Shown: positions 16,509 through 24,851, counted from the first letter of the stretch. The stretch is DNA of 53,860 bases from Acidimicrobiia bacterium (GCA_011523635.1 WTGI01000051.1:1-53860); one strand, 5' to 3'. Made by a program: numbers and translations. The notes: generated from the letters alone by a model not told the origin.

Positions 16509-17339
16509 TCAGATGGTCACGCTCTTGAATGAGCGGACAGTGCTCTCGATGGCCACCTCGGTCGGCAGGCGTTCCATCGTGGAGGCGCCGACGAACCCGT
16601 AGCAGCCCGAACCACGCATCACCGTCCCGACCTCTTCGGGACCCTCCAGCGGTCCTCCGTGGAGCACCACGATGATGTCGGGATTGATCGCCTCGGAGAT
16701 CTCCCGGGTCTCGATGGCCTGCTCGACACAGGCGTCGAGGGACATCGTGAAGGAGTCGGTGGCGCCGATACTGCCGCCGGTCGTGAGGCCGAGGTGGGCG
16801 ACCATCACGTCCACTCCCGCCTCGGCGAACGCGGCCGCTTCATGAGCCTCGTAGCAGTAGGACATGGTGAACAGGCCGAGCTCTGAAGCGGTCCGAAGCA
16901 TCTCGACCTCCCGGTTCAGGCCGAATCCGGTGGCCTCCAGGCTCTCCCTCCAGCGCCCGTCCGTGTAGCCGATGGACGGGAAGTTGATCACGCCGGAGAA
17001 GCCCATCGTCTCGAGCCCGCCCAGGAACCGGTCCATGACCCGGGTGGGGTCGGTGCCGTTGACTCCCGCGATCACCGGTGTGTCCTTGACCACCGGCAGC
17101 ACTTCCCGCTCGCCCATCTCCACGACGATGGCGTTGGCGTCCCCGATCGGCAGCAGACCGGCGTTGGACCCGTGACCGGCCATCCGGTACTTACCGGAGT
17201 TGTAGATGAGGATCAGGTCGGCGCCTCCCGCCTCGGCGAACTTGGCCGATATTCCGGTACCGGCGCCGGCTCCGATGATCGGGCTCCCGCTCGCCAGGCT
17301 CGCCCGGAGCCGCTCCAGGACCTGATCTCTTGTGAACAT
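16509..17339 (-). CDS. Phosphoenolpyruvate hydrolase-like TIM-barrel protein (Tm-1 C-terminal domain family)
   Basis: 276 residues of the PEP-hydrolase/TIM-barrel signal transduction family. It shows IIGAGAGTGISAKFAEAGG near the N-terminus, YNSGKYRMAGHGS, a central GVNGTDP and VVLHGGPLEGPEEV near the end. These proteins belong to the isocitrate-lyase/PEP-mutase-like barrels; substrate and reaction are uncertain. It is the counterpart of the C-terminal half of plant Tm-1, encoded separately from the ATP-binding half. A CGGAG element lies upstream of the ATG at 17339. It sits 29 bases downstream of the SDR gene. Confidence 0.85.
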   Translation of the reverse strand: MFTRDQVLERLRASLASGSPIIGAGAGTGISAKFAEAGGADLILIYNSGKYRMAGHGSNAGLLPIGDANAIVVEMGEREVLPVVKDTPVIAGVNGTDPTRVMDRFLGGLETMGFSGVINFPSIGYTDGRWRESLEATGFGLNREVEMLRTASELGLFTMSYCYEAHEAAAFAEAGVDVMVAHLGLTTGGSIGATDSFTMSLDACVEQAIETREISEAINPDIIVVLHGGPLEGPEEVGTVMRGSGCYGFVGASTMERLPTEVAIESTVRSFKSVTI

Positions 17340-17368
17340 AGGGTCTCCGCTCCTCTCAGGATCCGCGG

Positions 17369-18163
17369 TCAGTCGACCATCAGCAGGCCGCCGTTGACAT
17401 GGATGGTCTGGCCGGTGACGTACGCCCCGGCATCCGATGCCAGGAAGATGGCGGGACCCACCAGGTCCTCGGCCACTTCCATCCGGCCCAGCGGGATGTA
17501 CTTCTCGTACTCGAACAGGTAGTCGCGGTGGTGGGCGTGCATGGGCGTGTCGACCGCGCCGGGGGCGATCGCATTCACGCGGACGCCGTGCGGCGCCACG
17601 TCCTGGGCGGCCGCCCGGCTCAACGACTGCAGGGCGGCCTTGGCCGAGCAGTAGTCGACACCCCCGCCATCCTGGTTGAACACCGATGCCCTGGACGACC
17701 AGGAACTACCGATGTTGATAACGCTGCCCCGGCCGGCGTCCACCATCTCCTGGAGCACCGCCCGCATGATCCGCATGGGGGCCTTCAGGTTGATCCCGTA
17801 CATCCGGTCCCACTGCTCGTCGGTGACCCCGATTATGTCGGCGTAGCCCATGATCCCGGCGTTGTTGACCAGCACGTCGATCCGCCCGCTCAGGTCCATG
17901 GCCGCGGCGACGATGCGCTCGGGGGTGTCGGGTGCGGTGACATCGGCCACGACGGTCGCCACCCCGTGACCGATCTTCCCGATCTCGGCGGTGGTCTCCT
18001 CCAGGACGGCGCCGTTGAGATCCACCAGCACCAGGTCGCTGCCGGCGTGCGCGAGGCCGGTGGCCAGCGCCTTGCCGATACCCTGGCCGGCCCCGGTGAC
18101 GATGCTGCAATAGCCGCTCAGGTCGAAGAGGTTCCTGGTGATGTCGGGAAACGGGAGACTCAT
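17369..18163 (-). CDS. Short-chain dehydrogenase/reductase (classical SDR)
   Basis: 264 residues. The cofactor loop is GAGQGIGKALA, the structural motif is NNAGIMG, the active-site serine is in GSSWSS and the catalytic pair is in YCSAK. The C-terminal PLGRMEVAEDLVGPAIFLASD and TGQTIHVNGG are typical of 3-oxoacyl-ACP reductase and sugar-alcohol dehydrogenase-like members. The loop just before the catalytic Tyr has a short glycine-rich insertion. It is the first gene of the minus-strand operon reading SDR, PEP-hydrolase-like, Tm-1-like, flavoprotein, and is divergent from ptsH. It oxidises or reduces an unknown alcohol or ketone. Confidence 0.92.
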   Translation of the reverse strand: MSLPFPDITRNLFDLSGYCSIVTGAGQGIGKALATGLAHAGSDLVLVDLNGAVLEETTAEIGKIGHGVATVVADVTAPDTPERIVAAAMDLSGRIDVLVNNAGIMGYADIIGVTDEQWDRMYGINLKAPMRIMRAVLQEMVDAGRGSVINIGSSWSSRASVFNQDGGGVDYCSAKAALQSLSRAAAQDVAPHGVRVNAIAPGAVDTPMHAHHRDYLFEYEKYIPLGRMEVAEDLVGPAIFLASDAGAYVTGQTIHVNGGLLMVD

Positions 18164-18571
18164 ACTGCGCGGCCCTTCGTCACACGGCTAGGGGTTCCGG
18201 GGATGCGGCGCAATCCTAGTGCCCCGAGTCCATGGTTCTCCGTGCTCGTGCCCACGGGGTGCCCTTTCCGGTGGGACGTACTTGAGTCTCGATGTCTCGC
18301 CATCCGGTCGGGGGTTGACGGTGTCACAGTCCCGGCGTATGTTAATGAATAACCGTAACCACCAGCAGTCTGCGTGCGACGTCGAGCGGACTGACGGAGG
18401 GATCAAATCGTCTGAGGCGGCCCCATTCCGGGGTAGGGCGGGACGCGCCTCGGACCCAAGGTGGTGGCGGTGGGGGTGGGCCCAGCGGGCGACGGCGTTT
18501 CGCCGCGGTTTTCGCATTCTTCCGGATTCCGATTGCTAGGGTTCGTTGCCCGCTCAGATCGGATTAGCAGG
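18164..18571. other. 408-base divergent intergenic region upstream of ptsH
   Basis: The only clear signal is the plus-strand promoter-like pair at 18315-18343. Its use would give ptsH a leader of about 220 bases. A small frame starting at ATG 18345 runs to a stop near 18539 but has no recognisable protein feature and is probably not a gene. No obvious promoter was seen for the divergent SDR gene. Confidence 0.5.
18315..18343 (+). promoter_or_regulatory. Putative sigma-70-like promoter for ptsH
   Basis: TTGACG (18315-18320) and TATGTT (18338-18343) are separated by exactly 17 bases. Transcription would start near 18350, about 220 bases before the HPr start codon. The leader is long enough to hold a regulatory RNA element, but no known riboswitch pattern was recognised. 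Confidence 0.5.
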
Positions 18572-18826
18572 ATGAGAGAAGAGATCACCATCACCAACCC
18601 GGCGGGTCTCCACGCCCGTCCGGCCGCCGAGTTCGTGAAGCGGGCCAAGGCGTCGCCCTCGAACATATCCGTGACCGCCAACGACAAGACCGTCAACGCC
18701 AAGAGCATGCTGGGGATCCTCAAGCTGGGAGCCACGCTGGGCACCACGGTCGCGATCGAGGTGGATGGCGACGATGCCGGCGAGGTTCTGGAGGACTTCA
18801 GGGAGTTGCTGTCCGAAGAGGGCTGA
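18572..18826 (+). CDS. ptsH: Phosphocarrier protein HPr
   Basis: 84 residues, the usual HPr length. His14 in NPAGLHARPA is the residue phosphorylated by Enzyme I. Ser45 in KSMLGILKLGA is in the position of the regulatory serine used by HPr kinase in Firmicutes; no such kinase is in the window. The ATG at 18572 matches the family N-terminus; a longer upstream frame does not. It would carry phosphate from Enzyme I to the mannitol EIIA. Unlike the common ptsHI operon it converges on ptsI, with 30 bases between the two stops. Confidence 0.96.
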   Translation: MREEITITNPAGLHARPAAEFVKRAKASPSNISVTANDKTVNAKSMLGILKLGATLGTTVAIEVDGDDAGEVLEDFRELLSEEG

Positions 18827-18856
18827 CCTAAGGCCGCAGGCCACCGTTTACTGAGT

Positions 18857-20548
18857 TCACGCCCCTTCGAGTATCCGCCTCACCTCGGCGCCGTCGGCCG
18901 CCTGCAGGCATCGGGCAGCTAGCTCCCGGCACTCCTCGAGCTGGAGGTCCCGGACCCGTTCCTTGATGGTGGGCACCGAAGGGATGGCCACCGACAGTTC
19001 CTTGACGCCCAGCCCGATCAGGATCGGGGTGGCAACGGGATCCCCCGCCATCTCGCCGCACACACCCACCCAGGGCCCGGCCGCGGCGGCCGAGGTGGTC
19101 TCGTTGATCAGCCTCAGGACGGCCGGATCGAGATGGTCGGCCCGGTCGGCGACCTCCCGGTTGGTCCGATCCACCGCCAGCGTGTACTGGGTGAGGTCGT
19201 TGGTGCCGATGGAGAAGAAGTCGACGTGGGGCGCGAGCCGGGAGGCGATCAGGGCGGCGGACGGTATCTCGATCATGATCCCGACCTGGTAGTCCGAGGT
19301 GAACGGCAGACCGTCGGCGGCCAGCGACCGCTCCGCCTCGGCCAGCGCCGCACGGAAAGCCATGAGGTCGGCAATGCCCGACACCATGGGCGCCATGATG
19401 GCCAGCCGGCCCTCGGTCCCCGCTCTGAGCAGCGCCCGCAACTGGGCTTGCATCATGTCGGGGCGGGCCAGCGTGAGCCGGATACCCCGTAGTCCCAGGA
19501 ACGGGTTGAGCTCCTCCCCGATCTCGATTCCGGGAACTTGCTTGTCCCCTCCCACATCGAGGGTGCGAACCACCACGAGATGGTCTCCGAAGGCGCCCAG
19601 TACCGTCCGGTAGGCCTCGTACTGCTCTTCCTCGGAGATCGGACGGGTGCGGTCGAGGAACAGGAACTCGGTCCGGAACAGGCCCACGCCCTCGGCGCCC
19701 GCTTCCACGGCCCGGGCGGCGTCCGTGTCCGATCCGATGTTGGCCGCCACCTCGATCCGGGTGCCGTCCCTGGTCAGGGCCGGTTGTTGCGACCGGTCCG
19801 CGGCGCTCGCTCTGGCCCTCCGCTGCTCCTCCTGGCGTTCCCGGAGCGTCCGGATCACGCTCTCGGTGGGATCGACGTAGACCTGCCCCGTCTCGCCGTC
19901 CAAGGCGATCAGCGTTCCGGGTTCGGTGGCCGGCATGTCAACCCCCACCACCGCCGGAAGCCCCATTCCCCTGGCGAAGACCGCGATGTGGGAGGTGGCG
20001 CTCCCCTCCTCCGTACACAGGCCGAGGGCCATCCCCGCAGGGATGGTGGCAGTCTCCGAGGGGAAGAAGTCCTGTGCGACCAGCACCGACGGGACTTCCA
20101 GGGCCTCCCAGGTCTCGAGGGGCAGTCCCAGCACGGACCTGAGGAGCTGCGTGCCGACGTCACGAACGTCAGCGCCGCGGGCGGCCAGGTACTCGTCGTC
20201 GAGCGACTCCAGCATGGCTGCCGACTCCTCGGTCACCTCGGATACGGCCGCCTCGGCGCACACCGACTCGGACTCGATGCGGTCGCGGATCTCGCCGGTG
20301 AACTCGGGGTCATCCAGCAACAGGAGGTGCGCCCCGATGACCTCCGCCTCATCCGAACCCTCGCCGTGGGTCGCCGCCAGGTCGGACAGCCTGGTCCGTA
20401 CGGAGGCTACGGCGCCGAGGAGCCGTTCCACTTCGGGGGCGTGGTCCTCCACCCGGCGACGGGTGACGTCGGGCAGCTGCGCAACATGGAGGTAGGCGGG
20501 GCCGATCGCGACGCCCGGCGAGGCCCCGATCCCGGTCCGCTCGATCAA
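18857..20548 (-). CDS. ptsI: PTS Enzyme I (phosphoenolpyruvate-protein phosphotransferase)
   Basis: 563 residues, typical of Enzyme I. The N-terminal phosphohistidine domain carries His187 in GSATSHIAVFAR, where most Enzyme I proteins have GGRTSH. The C-terminal PEP-binding barrel has GVGLFRTEFLFL, FLGLRGIRL, GIMIEIPSAA, FSIGTNDLTQYTLA and GVCGEMAGDP. It transfers phosphate from PEP to HPr in the cytoplasm. Translation appears to start at TTG 20548 with GGAG eight bases upstream. It is the last gene of the mannitol operon, 39 bases after the inositol-monophosphatase-family gene. Confidence 0.95.
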   Translation of the reverse strand: MIERTGIGASPGVAIGPAYLHVAQLPDVTRRRVEDHAPEVERLLGAVASVRTRLSDLAATHGEGSDEAEVIGAHLLLLDDPEFTGEIRDRIESESVCAEAAVSEVTEESAAMLESLDDEYLAARGADVRDVGTQLLRSVLGLPLETWEALEVPSVLVAQDFFPSETATIPAGMALGLCTEEGSATSHIAVFARGMGLPAVVGVDMPATEPGTLIALDGETGQVYVDPTESVIRTLRERQEEQRRARASAADRSQQPALTRDGTRIEVAANIGSDTDAARAVEAGAEGVGLFRTEFLFLDRTRPISEEEQYEAYRTVLGAFGDHLVVVRTLDVGGDKQVPGIEIGEELNPFLGLRGIRLTLARPDMMQAQLRALLRAGTEGRLAIMAPMVSGIADLMAFRAALAEAERSLAADGLPFTSDYQVGIMIEIPSAALIASRLAPHVDFFSIGTNDLTQYTLAVDRTNREVADRADHLDPAVLRLINETTSAAAAGPWVGVCGEMAGDPVATPILIGLGVKELSVAIPSVPTIKERVRDLQLEECRELAARCLQAADGAEVRRILEGA

Positions 20549-20587
20549 GGCAACAGCTCCGAGGTGCTCACCTGTTCCATACGCCGC

Positions 20588-21385
20588 TCACGGTAGCCGT
20601 TCGGAGGGACTCGGCTCGCCCAGCGTGTCCAGAAACTGCTGGTGGATGCGTCCGTTGCTGGCGACCACGAACCCGCCGGCGGGACCGACCGGCCCGCCGG
20701 ATCGATTGCTCACCGTTCCGCCGGCCTCCATGACGAGGAGGGCGCCGGCACCCATGTCCCAGGGCGGCAGGTCCTCCTCCCAGTAGCCGTCCATCCGCCC
20801 GCACGCCACCATGCACATGTCGAGGGAGGCGGCACCCAGGCGCCGGACGCCCTGGGCCGCACCCAGCACCCGGCGGAACCGGGTATCGCAGACCTCGATC
20901 CGTTGCCGCCGTTCGTAGGGAAAACCCGTGACGATCAAGGCCTCGCCGAAGTCCTCCAGCGAGCTCACATGGATGGGCGATCCGTTGGCGCGGGCGCCGG
21001 ACCCGGCTACCGCCGTGTACTCGTCTCCGGTGTTCACGTCCACCACAACGCCGACCGCGGGGGCGTTATCGATCCAGAGCGCCACCGAAACGCTGATCCA
21101 GGGGAAGCCGTGGACGAAGTTGGTGGTGCCGTCCAAAGGGTCGACCAGCCAGACCCGTCCTTCCTCGGGGAGGCGGCCGCCCCGTTCCTCGCCCACCACC
21201 GGATCTCGAGGCCGGCGCCGGGAGATCACGTCGAGGACGGCCGTCTCGGAGCGATGATCCACTTCGGTGACGGGATCGGCGTCGGCCTTGAACCGGACCT
21301 CCACCCGCCGGTGGGTACCGGATGCCACCTCCGCCGCCCCGGCACGGGCCGCCTCCTGGGCTACCTGCAGATCGGCCTTGGACAA
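20588..21385 (-). CDS. Inositol monophosphatase family protein
   Basis: 265 residues. The magnesium-site motifs are present: GEERGG (first acidic motif), VDPLDGTTNFVHG (the DPLDGTTN signature), and a later WDMGAGALLVMEAGG carrying the third metal ligand. Family members dephosphorylate inositol phosphates, histidinol phosphate, fructose-1,6-bisphosphate or 3',5'-bisphosphoadenosine. Substrate is not deducible, but its place between mtlD and ptsI suggests a sugar or polyol phosphate. The start is TTG at 21385, 16 bases after the small upstream gene; no strong Shine-Dalgarno is visible. Confidence 0.9.
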   Translation of the reverse strand: MSKADLQVAQEAARAGAAEVASGTHRRVEVRFKADADPVTEVDHRSETAVLDVISRRRPRDPVVGEERGGRLPEEGRVWLVDPLDGTTNFVHGFPWISVSVALWIDNAPAVGVVVDVNTGDEYTAVAGSGARANGSPIHVSSLEDFGEALIVTGFPYERRQRIEVCDTRFRRVLGAAQGVRRLGAASLDMCMVACGRMDGYWEEDLPPWDMGAGALLVMEAGGTVSNRSGGPVGPAGGFVVASNGRIHQQFLDTLGEPSPSERLP

Positions 21386-21401
21386 CGGGTTCGGGGGGCG
21401 G

Positions 21402-21707
21402 CTAACGACGGCGGGGGATGTCGGCGGCCTTCAGGAGGGCGCCGTTCTCGTCGAGGATGCCGATCTTGGTGCCGATGGTGGCCGGATTGGCCGCGAAGAG
21501 GTCCCCGCGGTTGATCACCAGGAACCGGTAGTCGTCGATAGAACGCAGCCGCTTGACGGTCTTCTTGATCTGCTTCCGGTCGGCGGCGATCCCGAGAGCG
21601 CCCTTGGAACAGATCAGGTCGGCCTGGCCGGACGGGTCCGGCTCCGCGGCGAACTTGCTGACCATCGCCTGGCTTAGCTGTTCGTGGTTCATGGGGGCCA
21701 TGTTCAT
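21402..21707 (-). CDS. Small uncharacterised protein in the mannitol PTS operon
   Basis: 101 residues, no recognised family. It is basic in its centre (KQIKKTVKRLRS) and has no signal peptide or membrane segment. Its C-terminal half contains a beta-rich stretch (DYRFLVINRGDLFA, TKIGILDENGALL). It sits between mtlD (40 bases upstream) and the phosphatase gene (16 bases downstream) on the same strand, so it is almost certainly co-transcribed. The frame has the codon usage of its neighbours. A regulatory or adaptor role is only a guess. Confidence 0.75.
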   Translation of the reverse strand: MNMAPMNHEQLSQAMVSKFAAEPDPSGQADLICSKGALGIAADRKQIKKTVKRLRSIDDYRFLVINRGDLFAANPATIGTKIGILDENGALLKAADIPRRR

Positions 21708-21747
21708 CCTTGCCGGTCGCGTAACGAATATAGACCGTAGCTCCGGT

Positions 21748-22863
21748 TCATCCGCCCATACGCTCCTCGATCATGCTTCGGAGCACTCCGTCCTCGGGGT
21801 CGAGACCGACCACGGACCGCCATCCGTCACCGGCAAGGGCATCCCGCAGGTCATCGATCCCGGGCACGCCGGGGTCGTCCAGCGAGAGCCCGGCGGCGAT
21901 GGCGTCGCACAGAGCGCCGGTGGGAAGACCCATCAGCGCCGCTTCCCGGGCCGGGCCTACCACGCGCTCGTCGGGCCCCAGCTTCCGGAGGGGGTGGCGC
22001 GCCACGCGGCGTACCGGGTCCGTGAGGGCACCGACGGCGAACCGATCCAGGTTGGACCGTCCGTAGCCAACCAACTCGGCGCCGCTGCGATGGCCGAACT
22101 CGGCTGCCAGCACCCCGGCCATTGTTTGGACCATCTCGTCGAGACGGTTCCGGATGGCGGGGTCGGAGACGGCCTCGGCGATCGAGTCGTGCCCGGCTCG
22201 CAGGCCTAGGAAGGCGGCCGCGGCATGGAGCCCGTTCACCAGCCAGAGCTTCTTCTTCCGGTGGAGCACCAGGTCGGGCACCAGCTCGAACCCTTCGACC
22301 GCGGGCGGCTCACCGACCCAGCCTTCCATAGCGATCTTGAAGTCGAACCCGGACTCCACCTCGACGGCCAGCCCATCGCCGGCGGAGCCGGGCACCAGCC
22401 GGTCCACCATGGTCTCCGGGAAGCCCACTCCGGCCGGGATGGCGCTCGATCCCCTCGACATGTGGTCCCGGAGCAGCGCGGTGTTGGGGTCGGCGTTCTC
22501 GCAGGCCAGCACGTTGCCGACCCTGCTGCCGTCCTGCGCGAGAGCGGCGGTGATGACGGGAGCGACCTTGCCGAGCGCTCCGACACCCACGGCCGTGCAG
22601 ACCACATCGGCCGAGGCGGTGGCGCTCACGGCCCGAGCGGTGTCGGTACCGATGACCGAGCTCACCCGGTCGATTGTCACCGTGGAGCGCCCGGCCTGAC
22701 CCACCTCCACGACCCGGTACGAACCCTCACTGTTCAGGAGATCGACCAGCCCCGGAAAGATGTCCACGAAGACCACTTCCCAGCCGGCCCGTCCGAACAG
22801 CCATCCGATCAGGCCTCGGCCGATGTTGCCGGCGCCGAATACCGTGACCCGCGGTCCGGTCAT
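21748..22863 (-). CDS. mtlD: Mannitol-1-phosphate 5-dehydrogenase
   Basis: 371 residues, close to the usual length for polyol-specific long-chain dehydrogenases. The N-terminal NAD site is VFGAGNIGRGLIGWLF and the family motif CENADPNT follows near residue 120. The C-terminal catalytic domain includes KKLWLVNGLHAAAAFLG (the K-x5-N-x2-H pattern of the family). It oxidises mannitol-1-phosphate to fructose-6-phosphate. Its ATG overlaps the stop of the EIIA gene (ATGA), matching the coupling expected for enzyme and transporter. Confidence 0.93.
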   Translation of the reverse strand: MTGPRVTVFGAGNIGRGLIGWLFGRAGWEVVFVDIFPGLVDLLNSEGSYRVVEVGQAGRSTVTIDRVSSVIGTDTARAVSATASADVVCTAVGVGALGKVAPVITAALAQDGSRVGNVLACENADPNTALLRDHMSRGSSAIPAGVGFPETMVDRLVPGSAGDGLAVEVESGFDFKIAMEGWVGEPPAVEGFELVPDLVLHRKKKLWLVNGLHAAAAFLGLRAGHDSIAEAVSDPAIRNRLDEMVQTMAGVLAAEFGHRSGAELVGYGRSNLDRFAVGALTDPVRRVARHPLRKLGPDERVVGPAREAALMGLPTGALCDAIAAGLSLDDPGVPGIDDLRDALAGDGWRSVVGLDPEDGVLRSMIEERMGG

Positions 22864-23300
22864 TCTGTAGGTGCGGCCAGGGTCTCCCGGACGAATGCTT
22901 CATCGGTGGTGACCGCCAGCCGGTCGCATAACTCCTCGTCGTCTAGAACCTCGGCAAGGTGCGACATGACGGCCAGATGCTCGTCGCCGACCGCCGCCAG
23001 CCCGAACACGAGGTAGGCGACATCTTCCTCGTCGCCCCATGGCACGCCGTCCGGGTACTGGGCGAGAACCAGGGCGGTCCGCTTGATGAGGCCCCGGTCC
23101 TCGTAGGTGCAGTGGGGGAGCGCGATCCCGTTGCCCAGGTAAGTCGAGATCACGCCTTCTCGGGCGAGCATCGACTCCCCGTACCCGGCCTCCACGGCGC
23201 CCAGGTCGAACAACATTCCCGACACCCGCTCGATGGCCCGTTCACGGGTGTTTTCCCGCTCGCCGAGGGTGATCCCCTCGACGGTCGTCACGGACTCCAT
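22860..23300 (-). CDS. mtlF: PTS mannitol-type EIIA component
   Basis: 146 residues of the fructose/mannitol EIIA fold. His63 in GIALPHCTYEDR is the phosphoacceptor, in the same place as in enterobacterial mannitol EIIA. It receives phosphate from HPr and gives it to EIIB. It lies 19 bases after the EIIB gene, and its stop overlaps mtlD. The N-terminus (TTVEGITLGERENTRE) agrees with the start at 23300. Confidence 0.92.
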   Translation of the reverse strand: MESVTTVEGITLGERENTRERAIERVSGMLFDLGAVEAGYGESMLAREGVISTYLGNGIALPHCTYEDRGLIKRTALVLAQYPDGVPWGDEEDVAYLVFGLAAVGDEHLAVMSHLAEVLDDEELCDRLAVTTDEAFVRETLAAPTE

Positions 23301-23319
23301 ACGCGCCTCCGTCCCTCTC

Positions 23320-23643
23320 TCAGACCCCTTCGACGTCCGCGCCCGCGGACAGATCGGCGACCAGTTTGACCAGAGCGGGGTCGTTCAGGAACGAACGGAA
23401 CGGAACCACAGCCGCGCCGGGTGCGACCTGCTTGACACGATCGGCCAGCCCGGCGTGGGTGACCACCACGTCGGCACCGGCTGGGATGTCGTGGACCGGC
23501 GAGTGGGTGACCTTGATCCCGAGCTTGGCCTTCTTGACCTTCTTCTTGAGGAAGTTCGTCACCATGAGGCTCGAACCCATTCCGGCCTCGCACGCCAGGA
23601 CGATCCAGCGGACATCGGCGGCCGCTTTCGTTACAGAACTCAT
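23320..23643 (-). CDS. PTS mannitol-type EIIB component
   Basis: 107 residues. Cys18 in LACEAGMGSSLMVTNF is the phosphocysteine P-loop of mannitol EIIB proteins. In Escherichia coli this domain is part of the three-domain MtlA; here EIIA, EIIB and EIIC are three separate genes. AAAGGAT lies seven bases before the ATG at 23643. A strong hairpin lies in the 79 bases between the EIIC gene and this one. Confidence 0.93.
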   Translation of the reverse strand: MSSVTKAAADVRWIVLACEAGMGSSLMVTNFLKKKVKKAKLGIKVTHSPVHDIPAGADVVVTHAGLADRVKQVAPGAAVVPFRSFLNDPALVKLVADLSAGADVEGV

Positions 23644-23668
23644 GTTTGATGATCCTTTGGTTGGAGAA

Positions 23669-23698
23669 GGGAAGAGCCTCCCTGAGGAGGCTCTTCCC
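23669..23698 (-). promoter_or_regulatory. Perfect 13-bp intercistronic hairpin between EIIC and EIIB genes
   Basis: GGGAAGAGCCTCC (23669-23681) and GGAGGCTCTTCCC (23686-23698) pair perfectly around a four-base loop. On the transcribed minus strand no T-tract follows; the EIIB Shine-Dalgarno comes next. An mRNA-stabilising or processing element that sets different EIIC and EIIB/EIIA amounts, or partial attenuation, is more likely than a true terminator. Confidence 0.65.
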
Positions 23699-23722
23699 GC
23701 TCTAGGGCGTTACTTAGGCTGT

Positions 23723-24817
23723 TCAGCCGGTGGGAATACCCGGCATGGTGCCGATCATGTCGTCGGTTCCCTCTTTCTCCTTGACCGGGGATACCCGCAG
23801 CAGGAGCGTTCCTACCACGAAGGCGGCAGCCGCTGCGGCCAACACCCCTAAGAGGACCCCGACGTGCTGTCCTCTCGGTATCACCGCCAGGTAGGCGAAG
23901 ATCGAACCAGGTGAGGGTGTTGCGGTCAGCCCCGCGTCGAATATCACGAAGATGATGTCGGCGAGGATGCCTCCGGCCCACACGGACAGGATCATGATCG
24001 GGTGCATGAGGATGTACGGGAAGTAGACCTCATGGATTCCACCGAAGAAGTGGATGACGATCGCGCCCGGCGCCGACAGCTTGGCCAGGCCCTTGCCGGC
24101 GAACCAGTAGGCCAGTAGCAATCCCAGGCCGGGTCCGGGGTTCGTCTCGAGGAGGAAGTAGATCGAGCGCCCGGTTTCCGCGGCATCCTCGACGCCCAGC
24201 GGGCCCAGGACTCCGTGGTTGATGGCATTGTTCAGGAACAACACCTTCCCGACTTCGATTGGGATGTCCGCCAGCGGCAGCAATCCGACGTCCGTGAACC
24301 ACTCGGCCGCGTTCCCGAACACGGTGGCGATAGCGGCCATGATCGGACCGATGATCACCTTGCCGAGGATGGCCAGGATGAAGCCCAGGATTCCGGCCGA
24401 GAAGTTGTTGTACAGCATCTCGAACCCGACCGCGACCTTGTCCGAGAAGGACTCGTCGATCTTCATGATGATCCAGGCCGCCAGGGGTCCGACCAGCATG
24501 GCGCCCAGGAACTGGGGCGGATCGCCCGTGGCGCCGCTCGCCAGCTCGAAGTCTGCGCCGATGACGATTCCCATCGTGGCGATGGCGCCCATCACGCCTC
24601 CGCGATGGCCGTAGACCATCTTGCCGCCTGTGAACCCGATCAATACGGGCAGCAGGTAGACGATGATGGGATCTACCAGTTCGGAGAGACTCTCGTTGGG
24701 TATCCAGCCGGTGGGAATGAAAAAGGCGGTGATCAGTCCCCACGCGAGAATCGCGCCAATGTTGGGAATGACCATGCCCGCCATGAAACCACCGAATTTC
24801 TGTAGCTGTGTAAGCAT
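23723..24817 (-). CDS. mtlA: PTS mannitol-specific EIIC membrane component
   Basis: 364 residues, a multi-pass permease. Its N-terminus (QKFGGFMAGMVIPNIGAILA) and the motifs NNAINHGVLGPLG and GGIHEVYFPYILMHP are those of mannitol EIIC, including the conserved GxHE substrate-site region. It binds mannitol and passes it inward for phosphorylation by EIIB. The C-terminal tail ends soon after the last hydrophobic stretch, with no fused EIIB. GAGGAGG lies four bases before the ATG. It is the first gene of the mannitol operon, with a promoter-like sequence just upstream. The symbol is used for the EIIC part only. Confidence 0.94.
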   Translation of the reverse strand: MLTQLQKFGGFMAGMVIPNIGAILAWGLITAFFIPTGWIPNESLSELVDPIIVYLLPVLIGFTGGKMVYGHRGGVMGAIATMGIVIGADFELASGATGDPPQFLGAMLVGPLAAWIIMKIDESFSDKVAVGFEMLYNNFSAGILGFILAILGKVIIGPIMAAIATVFGNAAEWFTDVGLLPLADIPIEVGKVLFLNNAINHGVLGPLGVEDAAETGRSIYFLLETNPGPGLGLLLAYWFAGKGLAKLSAPGAIVIHFFGGIHEVYFPYILMHPIMILSVWAGGILADIIFVIFDAGLTATPSPGSIFAYLAVIPRGQHVGVLLGVLAAAAAAFVVGTLLLRVSPVKEKEGTDDMIGTMPGIPTG

Positions 24818-24851
24818 CCGGCCTCCTCGGATCTAGCTGGCTACTCCAGCC

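Noticed and set aside
18345-18539. Small frame in the ptsH leader
   Set aside because: No ribosome-binding site ahead of its ATG, Trp/Arg-rich low-likelihood composition and no recognisable motif.
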